Notes under the pieces: generated by a model | Database searches by the model: none | What the model was told of the DNA's origin: nothing | The model's input: the letters and a program-made list of their open reading frames with translations, nothing else | Program-made: the position numbers and the translations under genes | Part shown: piece after piece, positions 9,389-18,508 of the stretch | Layout of the letters: each line of letters begins with the position of its first letter | How positions within the stretch are numbered: the first letter of the stretch is position 1 | From: an uncultured SAR116 cluster alpha proteobacterium | Lineage (GTDB): Bacteria; Pseudomonadota; Alphaproteobacteria; Puniceispirillales; Marisalimonadaceae | DNA: 64,000 nt | Assembly (NCBI GenBank): GCA_902543145.1 | Contig: CACBXG010000002.1 | Span: 124,001-188,000 of the forward strand | Reading direction: 5' to 3'

Positions 9389-10936
9389 TTAAATCAAAAC
9401 TTCAATTAGAAATGGGCCTTTTTCTTTAAGTCCATGTTTAAAATATTTTACTAAATCTTCAATGTTTTCAACTTTAACGGCGTCTACTCCCATTCCCTTT
9501 GATATAGAGACCCAATCTAATGCTGGATCTTTTAAAGACAACATTTCCATTGCTGATTTTCCTGGGTTATCAACGCCTACGTTTGTTAATTCTCCCTGAA
9601 GGATCTTGTAACTTTGGTTTGCAAAAATTAGTACAACTATGTCTAAATTTTCTCTTGCCATAGTCCATAAAGACTGGACGGTATACATGGCGCTTCCATC
9701 ACCCTCTAATGAAATAACTTTTTGATCTGGAGATGATATTGCAGCTCCAATTGCTACAGGCATTCCAAATCCTATAGATCCTCCACAGTTATTCAGCCAT
9801 GTATGTGGATGTGATCCTGAAGTTTGATAAAAGAATTCTCTTCCAGTAGTTACAGATTCATCAACTATGATTGCATTTTCTGGGATTAATGCACCTAATA
9901 CCATTCCCAATGACATTGGGTTAATTGGACCTTTTGGAATGTCTGGAATATCAAATTTTGAAATAGTACTAGGAGTATTATTTGATATTCCAATCCTATC
10001 TGATAACTCTTCGACAACTGTGGTGATATCATCTGATATAGAAGCTAATTCAAAAAATTTAGTAGAATCTTGTGTTAAGACTCCAGGCTTATTTGGATAT
10101 GCAAAAAAAGCGACTGGTCGTCTAGCTCCTATTATTATAATGGTGTCAAAGTCTTTTAGAACTTCAACTGCTTTATCAACAACATATGGTATTCTTACTG
10201 AATTTATTCTTCCCGCACCTTTATCTAAACGAGCATTAAACCAGTCAGTTTTAATTGGACAGCCTATTTTGTCCGCTACTTTTGCCAATTTAATAAGGTT
10301 GTTTTCTTCTAAAGCCTCACCGCCAACAAGAATTAGAGGATTCTTTGCATCTTGAAGTTCTAAGATTGCTTCGTCTATCATTTTAGAAGAAACAATATTA
10401 GATTTCATATTTAACTCAATCGACTCAATTTTGTTTCCTTCATTCCATGCAGTATCACCAGGCAAGATTAAAGTTGCAATTTGCCCAGGTTTTACATTTG
10501 CTTGTCTAATAGCTTCAGCACCATCATTTGCTATATTTTTTGAAGATTTACTCGTTTTTACCCAATGGGAGACTGGCCTTGCTATTCCTTCAATATCTGA
10601 AGTTAAAGGAGCATTCAATTTTATATGATCGAGAGCGTGCTCGCCTACTATATTAACAATTCCTGAATAAGCTTTTTTTGCGTTATGCAAGTTTGCAAGG
10701 CCATTTGCTAATCCAGGACCTAAATGTAGTAAAGTTGATGCTGGCGATCTTTTCATTCTAAAGTAACCGTCAGCAGCACCAGTAGCACATCCCTCAAAAA
10801 GACATAAAACACTTCGCATATTTTGATATTTATCTAAAGCTGCAACAAAATGCATTTCTGATGTTCCAGGATTAGTAAAACAGACGTCAACATTACCTTC
10901 TAATAAAGTACCAACTAAACTTTCTGCTCCGTTCAC
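9389..10936 (-). CDS. TPP-dependent acetolactate synthase-like decarboxylase
   Basis: 515 residues from the GTG at 10936. That start has GGAGG five bases upstream and gives an MNGAESL N-terminus, typical of this subfamily; the longer frame begins with a TTG at 10948 lacking such a site. The cofactor-activating glutamate is in LFEGCATG (E48), the G-T-S-E-M-H motif is just before it, and the TPP/Mg motif GDGSAMYT ends with NQ about 28 residues later. The fold is that of acetolactate synthase, benzoylformate decarboxylase and related 2-oxoacid decarboxylases. No regulatory small subunit is nearby, so a catabolic 2-oxoacid decarboxylase is more likely than branched-chain amino acid synthesis; the substrate is unknown. 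Confidence 0.83.
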   Translation of the reverse strand: MNGAESLVGTLLEGNVDVCFTNPGTSEMHFVAALDKYQNMRSVLCLFEGCATGAADGYFRMKRSPASTLLHLGPGLANGLANLHNAKKAYSGIVNIVGEHALDHIKLNAPLTSDIEGIARPVSHWVKTSKSSKNIANDGAEAIRQANVKPGQIATLILPGDTAWNEGNKIESIELNMKSNIVSSKMIDEAILELQDAKNPLILVGGEALEENNLIKLAKVADKIGCPIKTDWFNARLDKGAGRINSVRIPYVVDKAVEVLKDFDTIIIIGARRPVAFFAYPNKPGVLTQDSTKFFELASISDDITTVVEELSDRIGISNNTPSTISKFDIPDIPKGPINPMSLGMVLGALIPENAIIVDESVTTGREFFYQTSGSHPHTWLNNCGGSIGFGMPVAIGAAISSPDQKVISLEGDGSAMYTVQSLWTMARENLDIVVLIFANQSYKILQGELTNVGVDNPGKSAMEMLSLKDPALDWVSISKGMGVDAVKVENIEDLVKYFKHGLKEKGPFLIEVLI

Positions 10937-10941
10937 AAGAC

Positions 10942-10946
10942 CCTCC
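10942..10946 (-). promoter_or_regulatory. Ribosome binding site deciding a GTG start
   Basis: GGAGG on the minus strand, five bases ahead of the GTG at 10936, and inside the longer frame that begins at 10948. It therefore supports the shorter TPP-enzyme product. Confidence 0.7.
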
Positions 10947-11039
10947 AATCTTACTTTTAATTAACATATCAAATTAAAAATCTAATTGGTAATAATTTAA
11001 TTTTATGTAAAACTTTACAGAAATTATTTTGAGAATTTT

Positions 11040-11414
11040 ATGTTTAAATCTTTAATCGATGACAATGAAAAACGAAGCCAACTTTCTATTATGGCTCAAT
11101 ATCTAAACACAAGTTTTATGATTAGTACAATAGAGAACGAGTATTTAGTAAATATTGAAAAAGGCGTTGTAAAAAATGTAGAAGAAGGACCTTTTGTAAT
11201 GCCAAGCTATGTCTTTAAATTAACTGCACCTAAGAACGAGTGGATAAAATTTTTACAACATATTCCTGAACCGGGGTCTCATGATATTATTGCAATGCTT
11301 CGAAGAAAAGTTTTGAAATTTGAAGGAGATCTCCATCCTTTAATGTCTCACTTACTATACTTCAAATTACTTCTAGCCTCCCTAAGAGCAGCGGAGAGTA
11401 AAAATGAAAATTGA
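11040..11414 (+). CDS. SCP2-like small protein
   Basis: 124 residues with no signal peptide or membrane segment. The middle contains alternating strand-like stretches and a YVFKLTAPKNEW segment, then GSHDIIAMLRR and a C-terminal hydrophobic helix. This arrangement resembles SCP2 sterol-carrier domains (lipid or acyl-CoA binding), but the match is by eye and moderate. It overlaps the following alpha/beta hydrolase by 11 bases, so the two are almost surely translated together. A lipid-binding or chaperone-like partner of that hydrolase is a guess. Confidence 0.6.
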   Translation: MFKSLIDDNEKRSQLSIMAQYLNTSFMISTIENEYLVNIEKGVVKNVEEGPFVMPSYVFKLTAPKNEWIKFLQHIPEPGSHDIIAMLRRKVLKFEGDLHPLMSHLLYFKLLLASLRAAESKNEN

Positions 11415-12243
11415 AAAAGAACCTATTTCTGGTCAATATGGAAAATTTAAAATTGATGGTATTGACTATAGAGTATATTGGGAAGAAGCCGGTCAGGGTA
11501 TTCCTTTAGTTTGCCTACATACTGCGGGATCTGATGGTAGACAATATAGAGCTCTTTTAAATGATAAAAAAATATTAGAAAAGTTTAGGGTTATTGTATT
11601 TGATATGCCATGGCATGGAAAATCTTCGCCACCCGAAAATGCTAAAGTTGGAAATTACAAACTATCAACTGACTTTTATATTTCTCAAATTATGAGCTTT
11701 ATAAATGGTTTGGAATTAGTAAAGCCAGTTGTAATGGGCTGTTCTATAGGCGGAAGAATTATTCTTCATTTAGCAATAAATTTTCCAGATAAATTTAGAG
11801 CATTAATTGGGCTTCAAAGTGCTGGTCATTTGGATCCTTATTACGACATCAGTTGGTTACATAGACAAGATGTACATGGAGGAGAGGTTTGCGGAGGGAT
11901 TGCTTATGGCTTAATGGCACCAACAAGTCCTGAAAGTGATAAGTTTGAAACGATGTGGCATTACATGCAAGGCGGACCTGGAATTTTTAAGGGAGATTTA
12001 TTTTTTTATAAGTTCGACGGAAATATTGGCAATGAAATAAAAAAAATTGATAATTCAAAATGTCCAATTTATTTATTAACTGGTGAATATGATTACTCAG
12101 CAACACCAGAGGAAACAAAATCTCTAGCTGACACTATTGGTATCGAAATGATCAAAATGAAAAATGTAGGCCATTTTCCAATGAGTGAAAATCCAAAAGA
12201 ATTTTTAAAATACCTTCATCCAGTCTTAAATAAAATTAGTTAG
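11404..12243 (+). CDS. Alpha/beta-fold hydrolase
   Basis: 279 residues with a complete catalytic triad pattern: nucleophile elbow GCSIGG (S114), an acidic residue in LTGEYDYS, and a histidine in GHFPMSE near the C-terminus. The oxyanion region LHTAGSDG is at about 39-46. GGAG sits eight bases before the ATG, inside the end of the upstream SCP2-like gene. It could be an esterase, enol-lactonase or carbon-carbon hydrolase; the substrate cannot be told. The stop TAG abuts the convergent SDR stop in a perfect TAGCTA. Confidence 0.85.
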   Translation: MKIEKEPISGQYGKFKIDGIDYRVYWEEAGQGIPLVCLHTAGSDGRQYRALLNDKKILEKFRVIVFDMPWHGKSSPPENAKVGNYKLSTDFYISQIMSFINGLELVKPVVMGCSIGGRIILHLAINFPDKFRALIGLQSAGHLDPYYDISWLHRQDVHGGEVCGGIAYGLMAPTSPESDKFETMWHYMQGGPGIFKGDLFFYKFDGNIGNEIKKIDNSKCPIYLLTGEYDYSATPEETKSLADTIGIEMIKMKNVGHFPMSENPKEFLKYLHPVLNKIS

Positions 12244-13005
12244 CTACCAGTCTTTTCCTGCTGTCCATCCCCCATCTACGATTAAATTTGTCCCAGTACA
12301 AAAACTTGCTTCGTCACTTGCAAGATATAAAACTGCACTAGAAATTTCATTAGGTTCGCCCCAACGTTTCATAGCGTGCAAGTTTCTTACTTTTTGAGAA
12401 GCTTCTTCATCTTGAAAATATCTTTCTGTTAATGGAGTTCTAATAACACCTGGTCCAATAGCATTTACTCTAATATCATACTTTGCTAAATCTACTGCTA
12501 GTTGCTTAGTTATTCCGGCAGTAGCATGTTTAGAGGCAGTGTAAGCGCACCTATTAGGCGCAGAAGTTACGCTCAAAGTCGAAGAAGTAATTACAATATT
12601 ACCCTTTATTTTTTTTTCGATGCAGTGCTTTGCAAATGTTTGTGCAGTTATAAAAACCCCAGTAACATTTATATCAATAACCTTTCTCCATTCTTCAATA
12701 GACAATTCTAATGGAGACACAATCTCCCTTATTCCGGCATTACAAAATGCAATATCTAAGCTTCCAAAATGTTCATATGCATTTTTCATGTTTTCAATAG
12801 TTTCATTTTGATTTGTTACATCTAATTTAAATGGCTCAGCATTACCACCTGCAGATTTTATTTCTTTAGCCACCCTGCTAGCCATATCAAAATCTAAATC
12901 TGAAACAGCTACATTTGCACCTTCTTTTGCAAAACTTAAACCTGTTTGACGACCAATTCCACCTGCTGCTCCAGTAATAAACACAGTTTTGTTTGTAAAT
13001 CTCAT
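12244..13005 (-). CDS. Short-chain dehydrogenase/reductase
   Basis: 253 residues, a classical SDR. The cofactor motif TGAAGGIG is at 11-18, the NAG motif at 89-91, and the catalytic Ser, Tyr and Lys at about S141/S142, Y155 and K159 (YTASK). An aspartate after the second strand (SDLD) favours NAD over NADP. The C-terminal VDGGWTAG is also typical. GGGGA lies shortly before the ATG. It stands alone on the minus strand between two plus-strand groups. The substrate is unknown. Confidence 0.9.
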   Translation of the reverse strand: MRFTNKTVFITGAAGGIGRQTGLSFAKEGANVAVSDLDFDMASRVAKEIKSAGGNAEPFKLDVTNQNETIENMKNAYEHFGSLDIAFCNAGIREIVSPLELSIEEWRKVIDINVTGVFITAQTFAKHCIEKKIKGNIVITSSTLSVTSAPNRCAYTASKHATAGITKQLAVDLAKYDIRVNAIGPGVIRTPLTERYFQDEEASQKVRNLHAMKRWGEPNEISSAVLYLASDEASFCTGTNLIVDGGWTAGKDW

Positions 13006-13082
13006 TGAAAAATCCCCCTGTTAATGCAAAGTTTATTTGAATTAGCCTTTTTGACAACATTAATCTTTATTGGAGTAATCGA

Positions 13083-13469
13083 TTGGACATAGAACATTTA
13101 GTATTTGAAAATGGACCTAAAAGAGTTGGCCCCTTTAGTCATGCTGTTAAAGCTGGTGAATTTATTTTTATTACTGGACAAATGCCAACATTGCCAGAAA
13201 ATCCTGGCGTACTAGTAAGTAATGATGTTGAAAAACAAACACATCAAGTTATGAAAAATCTAATTAGTGTTTTAGATAATTGTGGCTCTTCTCTCGAGAG
13301 AGTAACTTTCGTAAGAGTGTATTTAGTTAACTTTCAAGACTTCGACAAAGTCAATAAAATTTATAAATCCTATTTCAATGAAGACAAACTTCCTGCAAGA
13401 ACATGTATTGGTGTAACTGGACTTGCTGTAGGTGCTTCAATTGAGATTGATCTTGTAGCAAAAGTTTAG
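13083..13469 (+). CDS. RidA/YjgF-family protein
   Basis: 128 residues starting at a TTG with GGAG eight bases upstream. The family pattern is clear: GPFSHAVKAGEFIFITGQMP near the N-terminus, the VRVYLVNF strand, and the C-terminal PART and E-I-D segments that hold the substrate-binding arginine and glutamate of active RidA enzymes. RidA proteins deaminate reactive enamines or imines from PLP enzymes; subfamilies take part in catabolic pathways. It is 17 bases ahead of the AzlC gene, so the unit may deal with amino acids or 2-oxoacids. Confidence 0.9.
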   Translation: MDIEHLVFENGPKRVGPFSHAVKAGEFIFITGQMPTLPENPGVLVSNDVEKQTHQVMKNLISVLDNCGSSLERVTFVRVYLVNFQDFDKVNKIYKSYFNEDKLPARTCIGVTGLAVGASIEIDLVAKV

Positions 13470-13486
13470 ATAAGAAAAATTTGTCT

Positions 13487-14206
13487 ATGAAAAAAAAATA
13501 TACCCCTTTTAAAAAAGGTATTTTTACTGGCTTTGGTTTCCCTGGCATAGGAATGAGCTCAGCAATGTTTGGATATGGTGTTTTTGCTGCAGAAGCAGGA
13601 CTAGATCTATATCTTTGTTTAGGTTCAGTTTTAATTTTATGGAGCATGCCTGGTATGGTTATTTTTGTGTCTCTTTTTTCAATAGGCACACCAATCTTCT
13701 TGCTATTTACTACTGTTTTATTGGCTAACATGAGACAATTTTTTTTGGTCTTATCTGGCCTTACATTAATGAATATTCACAAACATAAATTATCTTTTAT
13801 TACAAAATTATTTTGGGCTCACCTCATTAGTCCCACTGGTTGGGCTGAATTAACCAAAGTAAAAAATGAAATAGACGAAAAAGATTTATTTAAATTTTTT
13901 CAGGGTCTTAGTTTGGCATTGGTAATATTTAATTCAACTACCACAATTATTGGTTACAAATTATATGATTTTTTACCTAATGATATTGTTTCTATTCCCG
14001 TATTTATAATGCCATTATATTTAACTATCTTAATGCTAAGAGCTATTGAAATATATTACAGATTAGCAGTTGTTACTGGAGGGATTATCGGGCCCCTTTT
14101 ATTTCCATATATTGGTGATTGGAGTTTGATTGTTGCAGGATTAGTTGGCGGTTCCGTTGGCTTGATGATCAGTTATCTTTTGAATAAGGATAAAATTAAT
14201 GTATGA
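13487..14206 (+). CDS. azlC: AzlC-family branched-chain amino acid export permease
   Basis: 239 residues from the ATG at 13487; a TTG six bases upstream is in frame but not needed. Several hydrophobic segments and the AzlC pattern are present: GIFTGFGFPGIG near the start, a P-G-M motif in the second helix and the LANMRQFFL segment. AzlC is the large subunit of small AzlCD exporters for branched-chain amino acids and analogues in the inner membrane. The azlD partner overlaps its end by eight bases. A second, unrelated-looking AzlCD pair sits at 61-62 kb. Confidence 0.82.
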   Translation: MKKKYTPFKKGIFTGFGFPGIGMSSAMFGYGVFAAEAGLDLYLCLGSVLILWSMPGMVIFVSLFSIGTPIFLLFTTVLLANMRQFFLVLSGLTLMNIHKHKLSFITKLFWAHLISPTGWAELTKVKNEIDEKDLFKFFQGLSLALVIFNSTTTIIGYKLYDFLPNDIVSIPVFIMPLYLTILMLRAIEIYYRLAVVTGGIIGPLLFPYIGDWSLIVAGLVGGSVGLMISYLLNKDKINV

Positions 14207-14546
14207 GAATCCAATAATTATACCTGAAATAATCACTTGGATAATGCTTTTAGTCGCTAGTTCAGGTATTTTTGTTTGGAGATTTTTAGGAGTAGTTTTA
14301 TCTAGTAAAATACAAAAAGATAGTTTTTTTGCAAAATGGATCAATGCTATTGCATTTGCTATGACGACAGCTTTAATGACTAGAATCATAATTTTCCCAA
14401 TAGGAGCGTTGGCCGAAACTGAATTGATTGAAAGAATAGCACCTTTTTTAATTGGTATAATTATATTTTTATTTTTCCCAAAAAAACCAATTTTTGGTTT
14501 AGCAATAGGAGTGCTCTTCTTTAGCGTTGGAATATTTATATCTTAG
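14199..14546 (+). CDS. azlD: AzlD-family transport protein
   Basis: 115 residues with three to four hydrophobic helices and the size of AzlD, the small partner of AzlC. The segment with two adjacent threonines and R-I-I-I-F-P corresponds to the conserved AzlD core. It overlaps azlC by eight bases, which implies coupled translation and fixed stoichiometry. Its stop is five bases from the convergent acyl-CoA dehydrogenase stop. Confidence 0.8.
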   Translation: MYENPIIIPEIITWIMLLVASSGIFVWRFLGVVLSSKIQKDSFFAKWINAIAFAMTTALMTRIIIFPIGALAETELIERIAPFLIGIIIFLFFPKKPIFGLAIGVLFFSVGIFIS

Positions 14547-14551
14547 ATATT

Positions 14552-15724
14552 TTAATCTTCAGACACAAGTTGCTTAGCTATTATCAATTTTTGAAGCTCA
14601 TTAGTTCCCTCACCAATAGCCAACAAAGGAGCATCCCTATAATATCTCTCAATATTATACTCCGGCGAATACCCAAATCCGCCATGAATTCTCATTGCTT
14701 CTGTAGAGTTAAACAACGCCGTTTCAGTAGCAAAAAGCTTTGCCATTCCGGCTTGTAAATCTGATCTATTACCAGAATCATATGCCTTTGCAGCTTGTTC
14801 AGTTAATAATCTAGAAGCTTCAAGTTTGGTTGCCATCTCAGCTAATTTAATTTGAATTGCTTGGTGTTCACTAATTGGTTTTCCAAATGTCTTCCTTATT
14901 TTTGCATATTCTATTGAATCTTCTAGAGAGGCTCTAGCCACACCGACGCCACGTGCAGCTACATTAATTCTTCCTAATTCAAGGCCCGCCAAAATTTGTT
15001 TGAGCCCTTTTCCTTCTATTTCACCAATCAAGTTAGAAGTTGGTACTTTTACATTTTCAAGTTGAACTTCTCCTGTATCAATTCCCCTGTAACCCAATTT
15101 TTTGAGTTTTCTTGATACAAATCCATCTTTCTTTTCAACGAGAATTAAACTCATACCTTTATGGGCTGGTTGAATTTCAGTATTCGTTTTTACTAAAACA
15201 GCTAAAATAGTTCCTTGAACTGAGTTTGTAATCCATGTTTTTGTACCATCAATAATATATTCGTTCCCAACTTTTTTTGCTTTGGTTTTTATCGATTGAA
15301 GGTCAGTACCACAATCTGGTTCCGTAAGTGCGATACCACCTCTTATCTCTCCAGTTGCAAACTTAGGAAGATAATATCTTTTCATCTCTTCAGTGCCAAA
15401 TCTTTCTACAGCGGCACACATTATAAGATGAGAATTAAAGATACCAGAAACTGACATCCACACAGCAGACACATTTTCTACTATTTTTGAGTAAGTAACT
15501 GCTGACAAACCTAAACCGCCATACTCAGGAGAAATTGTAGCACCAAAGAGACCTAAATCTGCCATTTTATCAGCAATATCTTGTGGATATTTGTCTTGTG
15601 ACTCAAATTCTTTTACATAAGGCTTTACATCTTTTTCTAAGAATTTATTTACAGATTCTATTATTAAATTATCTTCAGAAACTGATTTTTCATTTTCGAC
15701 TTCAATTATTTTATGTTCATTCAT
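14552..15724 (-). CDS. Acyl-CoA dehydrogenase
   Basis: 390 residues with the whole FAD acyl-CoA dehydrogenase pattern: an N-terminal helical domain, the flavin-binding LTEPDCGTDL and WITNS segments in the middle, a GRINVAARGVG helix, and IHGGFGYSPEY plus the catalytic-glutamate region GEGTNELQ at the C-terminus. It oxidises an acyl-CoA to the 2-enoyl-CoA, passing electrons to ETF. The chain specificity is not readable. GGAG precedes the ATG by about seven bases. It follows the MmgE/PrpD gene by 21 bases, so the two are probably one operon. Confidence 0.93.
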   Translation of the reverse strand: MNEHKIIEVENEKSVSEDNLIIESVNKFLEKDVKPYVKEFESQDKYPQDIADKMADLGLFGATISPEYGGLGLSAVTYSKIVENVSAVWMSVSGIFNSHLIMCAAVERFGTEEMKRYYLPKFATGEIRGGIALTEPDCGTDLQSIKTKAKKVGNEYIIDGTKTWITNSVQGTILAVLVKTNTEIQPAHKGMSLILVEKKDGFVSRKLKKLGYRGIDTGEVQLENVKVPTSNLIGEIEGKGLKQILAGLELGRINVAARGVGVARASLEDSIEYAKIRKTFGKPISEHQAIQIKLAEMATKLEASRLLTEQAAKAYDSGNRSDLQAGMAKLFATETALFNSTEAMRIHGGFGYSPEYNIERYYRDAPLLAIGEGTNELQKLIIAKQLVSED

Positions 15725-15745
15725 TAATATCTCCTAAATTAATGA

Positions 15746-17128
15746 TTATAGATCTATTTGACTATACTCAAATATTGAATTGACATTATTTGCTTGATCA
15801 ATCTTAAGCATTAAATCTGTCAACTGGTTAACTCTTTCATTTGATAAATATGGTTCTGTTAAACCTTTAAACTTTGATATAAATTCTTCATCTTTCATAA
15901 AGTTTTCTGGTTCTCCTTTTGGAATCTTTACAAACTTTTCATAAGTCTTTCCTTTTACCACCATTTTTACCTTTGCACTCATAAATTCTGGACAACACTT
16001 CTCAGCATCTTTATCAGAATTTACTTTTATTTTGCTACACAGCTCTAATGTATCACTGTTATTTAAGTGATCTTTATAATCATCCCACTTTAATCCACCA
16101 CTTTTAGCAGCTACAGCAGCACAAAAAGGCATTGAAAATTGTCCATCAACAATACTTTTTGGATTTTGTTTATCCTCTAAAGGATATCCAATAATGTTCA
16201 GTGCTATTTCGGACAGGCCAATATCAATATCATCTAAATCATCAATGGAAAAATCTAATTCTTTTTTTAGATCTATTATACCGTCAATTGCTGCATGACT
16301 ATATCTACAAGAAGGATAAGGTTTTACTCCCAAGTTAAGTGTTTCAAATTTATTTCCTAAACCGTCTAATGCTTTTTTTGTGTCTCCTCCTGAAGCGTAT
16401 GCATGTAGATAACCCCACTGACCCTCAAAAGCTTTAGAAGGACCTTTGAAACCTTCCGCCGCCATTGTTGCGCAATTTAGACCGTTCTGAGCTGCTTGTC
16501 CTACATGCGATCTTTTTGTCCAAGCACCATCTGTTAAAAATTGCATTGATCCAGCTGATTGACTTAGGGCTATTCCAAATGCAGAAACAAACTGATCTTT
16601 TGTTAAGCCCATAAGGTAGCCCGCTGAAGCAACAGCCCCAAACACACCACATGTAGCAGTTGGATGGAATCCTTTTTTATAATGCGCTGATGAGCCTCCA
16701 GCTAATCCAAGTCTTATTTGTATTTCATAACCAGCAACACATGCTGTTATTAACTCTTGTCCTGATGATTTATTCATTTGTGCTGCAGCCAAGGCGGCAG
16801 AAAGTATTGGGGCACTGGAATGTAAAGAGGCTTCAGCATGAGTGTCATCAAAATCAAGAGAATGAGCTAAAGTTCCATTAAGTAGAGCAGCTGCACTTGG
16901 AGAGTAACTATTTTTATCTGAAAAGACTTGGCAACTTCCATTACTCATTTCTAATCTGTCGATTGCTGCGACTAAACTAGCAGTTGATTCTGCATCATGT
17001 CTTGCTCGTATTATTATTCCAACAGTATCAAGAATTAACAATTTTGTTCTTTTTATAACGTCTGAAGATAAATTTTCGTATCTAATTTCGGTACAAAACT
17101 CAGCAAACTTTTCGGTCATATTTTCCAT
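15746..17128 (-). CDS. MmgE/PrpD family protein (paralogue 1)
   Basis: 460 residues, a full-length member of the family that includes 2-methylcitrate dehydratase PrpD, cis-aconitate decarboxylase and iminodisuccinate epimerase. The LDFDDTHAEASLHSSAP segment carries the conserved aspartates and histidine, followed by the F-H-P-T-A-T-C-G motif and the KPYPSCRYSHAAID stretch. The reaction is not deducible. It is co-directional with the acyl-CoA dehydrogenase downstream and divergent from the amidase. Two more members occur in the window at 25.4 and 40.5 kb. Confidence 0.88.
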   Translation of the reverse strand: MENMTEKFAEFCTEIRYENLSSDVIKRTKLLILDTVGIIIRARHDAESTASLVAAIDRLEMSNGSCQVFSDKNSYSPSAAALLNGTLAHSLDFDDTHAEASLHSSAPILSAALAAAQMNKSSGQELITACVAGYEIQIRLGLAGGSSAHYKKGFHPTATCGVFGAVASAGYLMGLTKDQFVSAFGIALSQSAGSMQFLTDGAWTKRSHVGQAAQNGLNCATMAAEGFKGPSKAFEGQWGYLHAYASGGDTKKALDGLGNKFETLNLGVKPYPSCRYSHAAIDGIIDLKKELDFSIDDLDDIDIGLSEIALNIIGYPLEDKQNPKSIVDGQFSMPFCAAVAAKSGGLKWDDYKDHLNNSDTLELCSKIKVNSDKDAEKCCPEFMSAKVKMVVKGKTYEKFVKIPKGEPENFMKDEEFISKFKGLTEPYLSNERVNQLTDLMLKIDQANNVNSIFEYSQIDL

Positions 17129-17233
17129 TTATTTCTCCCAAAACATATTGAAAAGGTTAAACTAAAATTTCATTTTACAAAACTAAAAAATAATCATTAA
17201 GATATCGTTATTAAAATCATATGAGAAAATACC

Positions 17234-18508
17234 ATGACAAATCCTTTTGAATTAACTGCAACTGATGCAATTAAACTGATTGGTAACAATAAGTTATCAA
17301 GGTATGAGTGGGTACAAAGTTGTTTCGAAAGGATTCGTGAAAAAGAAGGTCTCGTTAAAGCTTGGATATACTTGGATGAAGATAGGGCTCTAGAAAAAGC
17401 TAAGCAGCTAGATGATGAAAATAATGAATCACAACTTGGAATTCCATTTGGAATTAAAGATATAATTGATGCAAGTAATACACCTACTGGATTTGGAACT
17501 AATTTTTATCAAAATAATGTTCCTATGAGAGACGCTGCTTCGGTATCCGTTGCAAAACAATCAGGATGTATTTTTATTGGCAAAACTGTATCTACTGAAC
17601 TAGGACATAGAGCTCCTGGATTAACAACAAACCCACATAATAAAGATTTCACACCTGGAGGCTCAAGTTCTGGATCGGCTGCAGCTGTAGCATCTATGAT
17701 GGCACCTGTTTGTTTTGGCACACAAACTACTGGGTCGGTAATAAGACCTGCTGCTTACTGTGGAGTTATTGGGTATAAACCATCTTATGGTGATTTTGAT
17801 AAATCAGGCATTCTGCCAAATTCTCCATCAATCGATACTTTAGGATTGATGTCTAGGTCAGTAGAAGATATTGCACTTTTTCGATCAATCCTTCTCGAAG
17901 AAGATTTAGTATCAATACAAAAAGTAGATTTAAGCAAAATTAAAATTGGATTTGTTAGAACTCCACACTGGGATAAAACTGATGATTCTACAAAGGAAGC
18001 TTTTGAGCATTTTCTTAATTTACTCCGTTCAGATAAATTAAATGTAGTTGATTTAGAAATTGATAACCTTATTTCAAAATCTGACGCACTTCATTTAGAT
18101 ATAAGTGGATATGAATTTAAAAGATCAATATCTCACGAAAGATTCAATTATTATGACCAATTAAGTGACCAATTAAGGAACGGTAGGCTTAATGACGGAT
18201 ATCAAGTAAGTAATAAAAATTATCAGTTAGCTTTAAAAGACTTGTTAATTTTAAAAAATCAAATAAACGCTGTATTTGACAAGACTGATTTAATAATTAC
18301 TCCTAGTGCACCTGGCGAAGCATTAAAAGGATTAGAATATACAGGATCACCGATATTTAATACAACTTGGTCTCTAAACGGAAATCCATGTATTACTCTA
18401 CCCCTATTTAAGGGGAAACAAGAATTACCAATTGGATGCCAACTTGTTGCCAGGTTTGGAGAAGACGATCAACTTTTAAATTATGCAAAAGCCTTCTTAG
18501 AGCTTTAA
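17234..18508 (+). CDS. Amidase-signature family amidase
   Basis: 424 residues with the Ser-cis-Ser-Lys triad: K75 in GIKD, the GGSSSGS glycine-serine stretch around 142-148, and the nucleophile S168 in QTTGSVIRPA. It hydrolyses an amide to acid and ammonia. The protein is shorter than GatA and has no GatB/C neighbours, so a catabolic amidase is likelier. It runs divergently from the MmgE/PrpD gene and its stop overlaps the TRAP permease stop by four bases. Confidence 0.9.
   Translation: MTNPFELTATDAIKLIGNNKLSRYEWVQSCFERIREKEGLVKAWIYLDEDRALEKAKQLDDENNESQLGIPFGIKDIIDASNTPTGFGTNFYQNNVPMRDAASVSVAKQSGCIFIGKTVSTELGHRAPGLTTNPHNKDFTPGGSSSGSAAAVASMMAPVCFGTQTTGSVIRPAAYCGVIGYKPSYGDFDKSGILPNSPSIDTLGLMSRSVEDIALFRSILLEEDLVSIQKVDLSKIKIGFVRTPHWDKTDDSTKEAFEHFLNLLRSDKLNVVDLEIDNLISKSDALHLDISGYEFKRSISHERFNYYDQLSDQLRNGRLNDGYQVSNKNYQLALKDLLILKNQINAVFDKTDLIITPSAPGEALKGLEYTGSPIFNTTWSLNGNPCITLPLFKGKQELPIGCQLVARFGEDDQLLNYAKAFLEL

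Noticed and set aside
9867..10355. 162-residue open frame antisense to the TPP-dependent enzyme
   Set aside because: It lies wholly inside a convincing gene, has no family features and reads like a reverse-strand shadow.
13290..13301. Perfect 12-base palindrome TCTCTCGAGAGA in ridA
   Set aside because: It is within conserved coding sequence, single-copy, and has no spacer or flanks of an operator.
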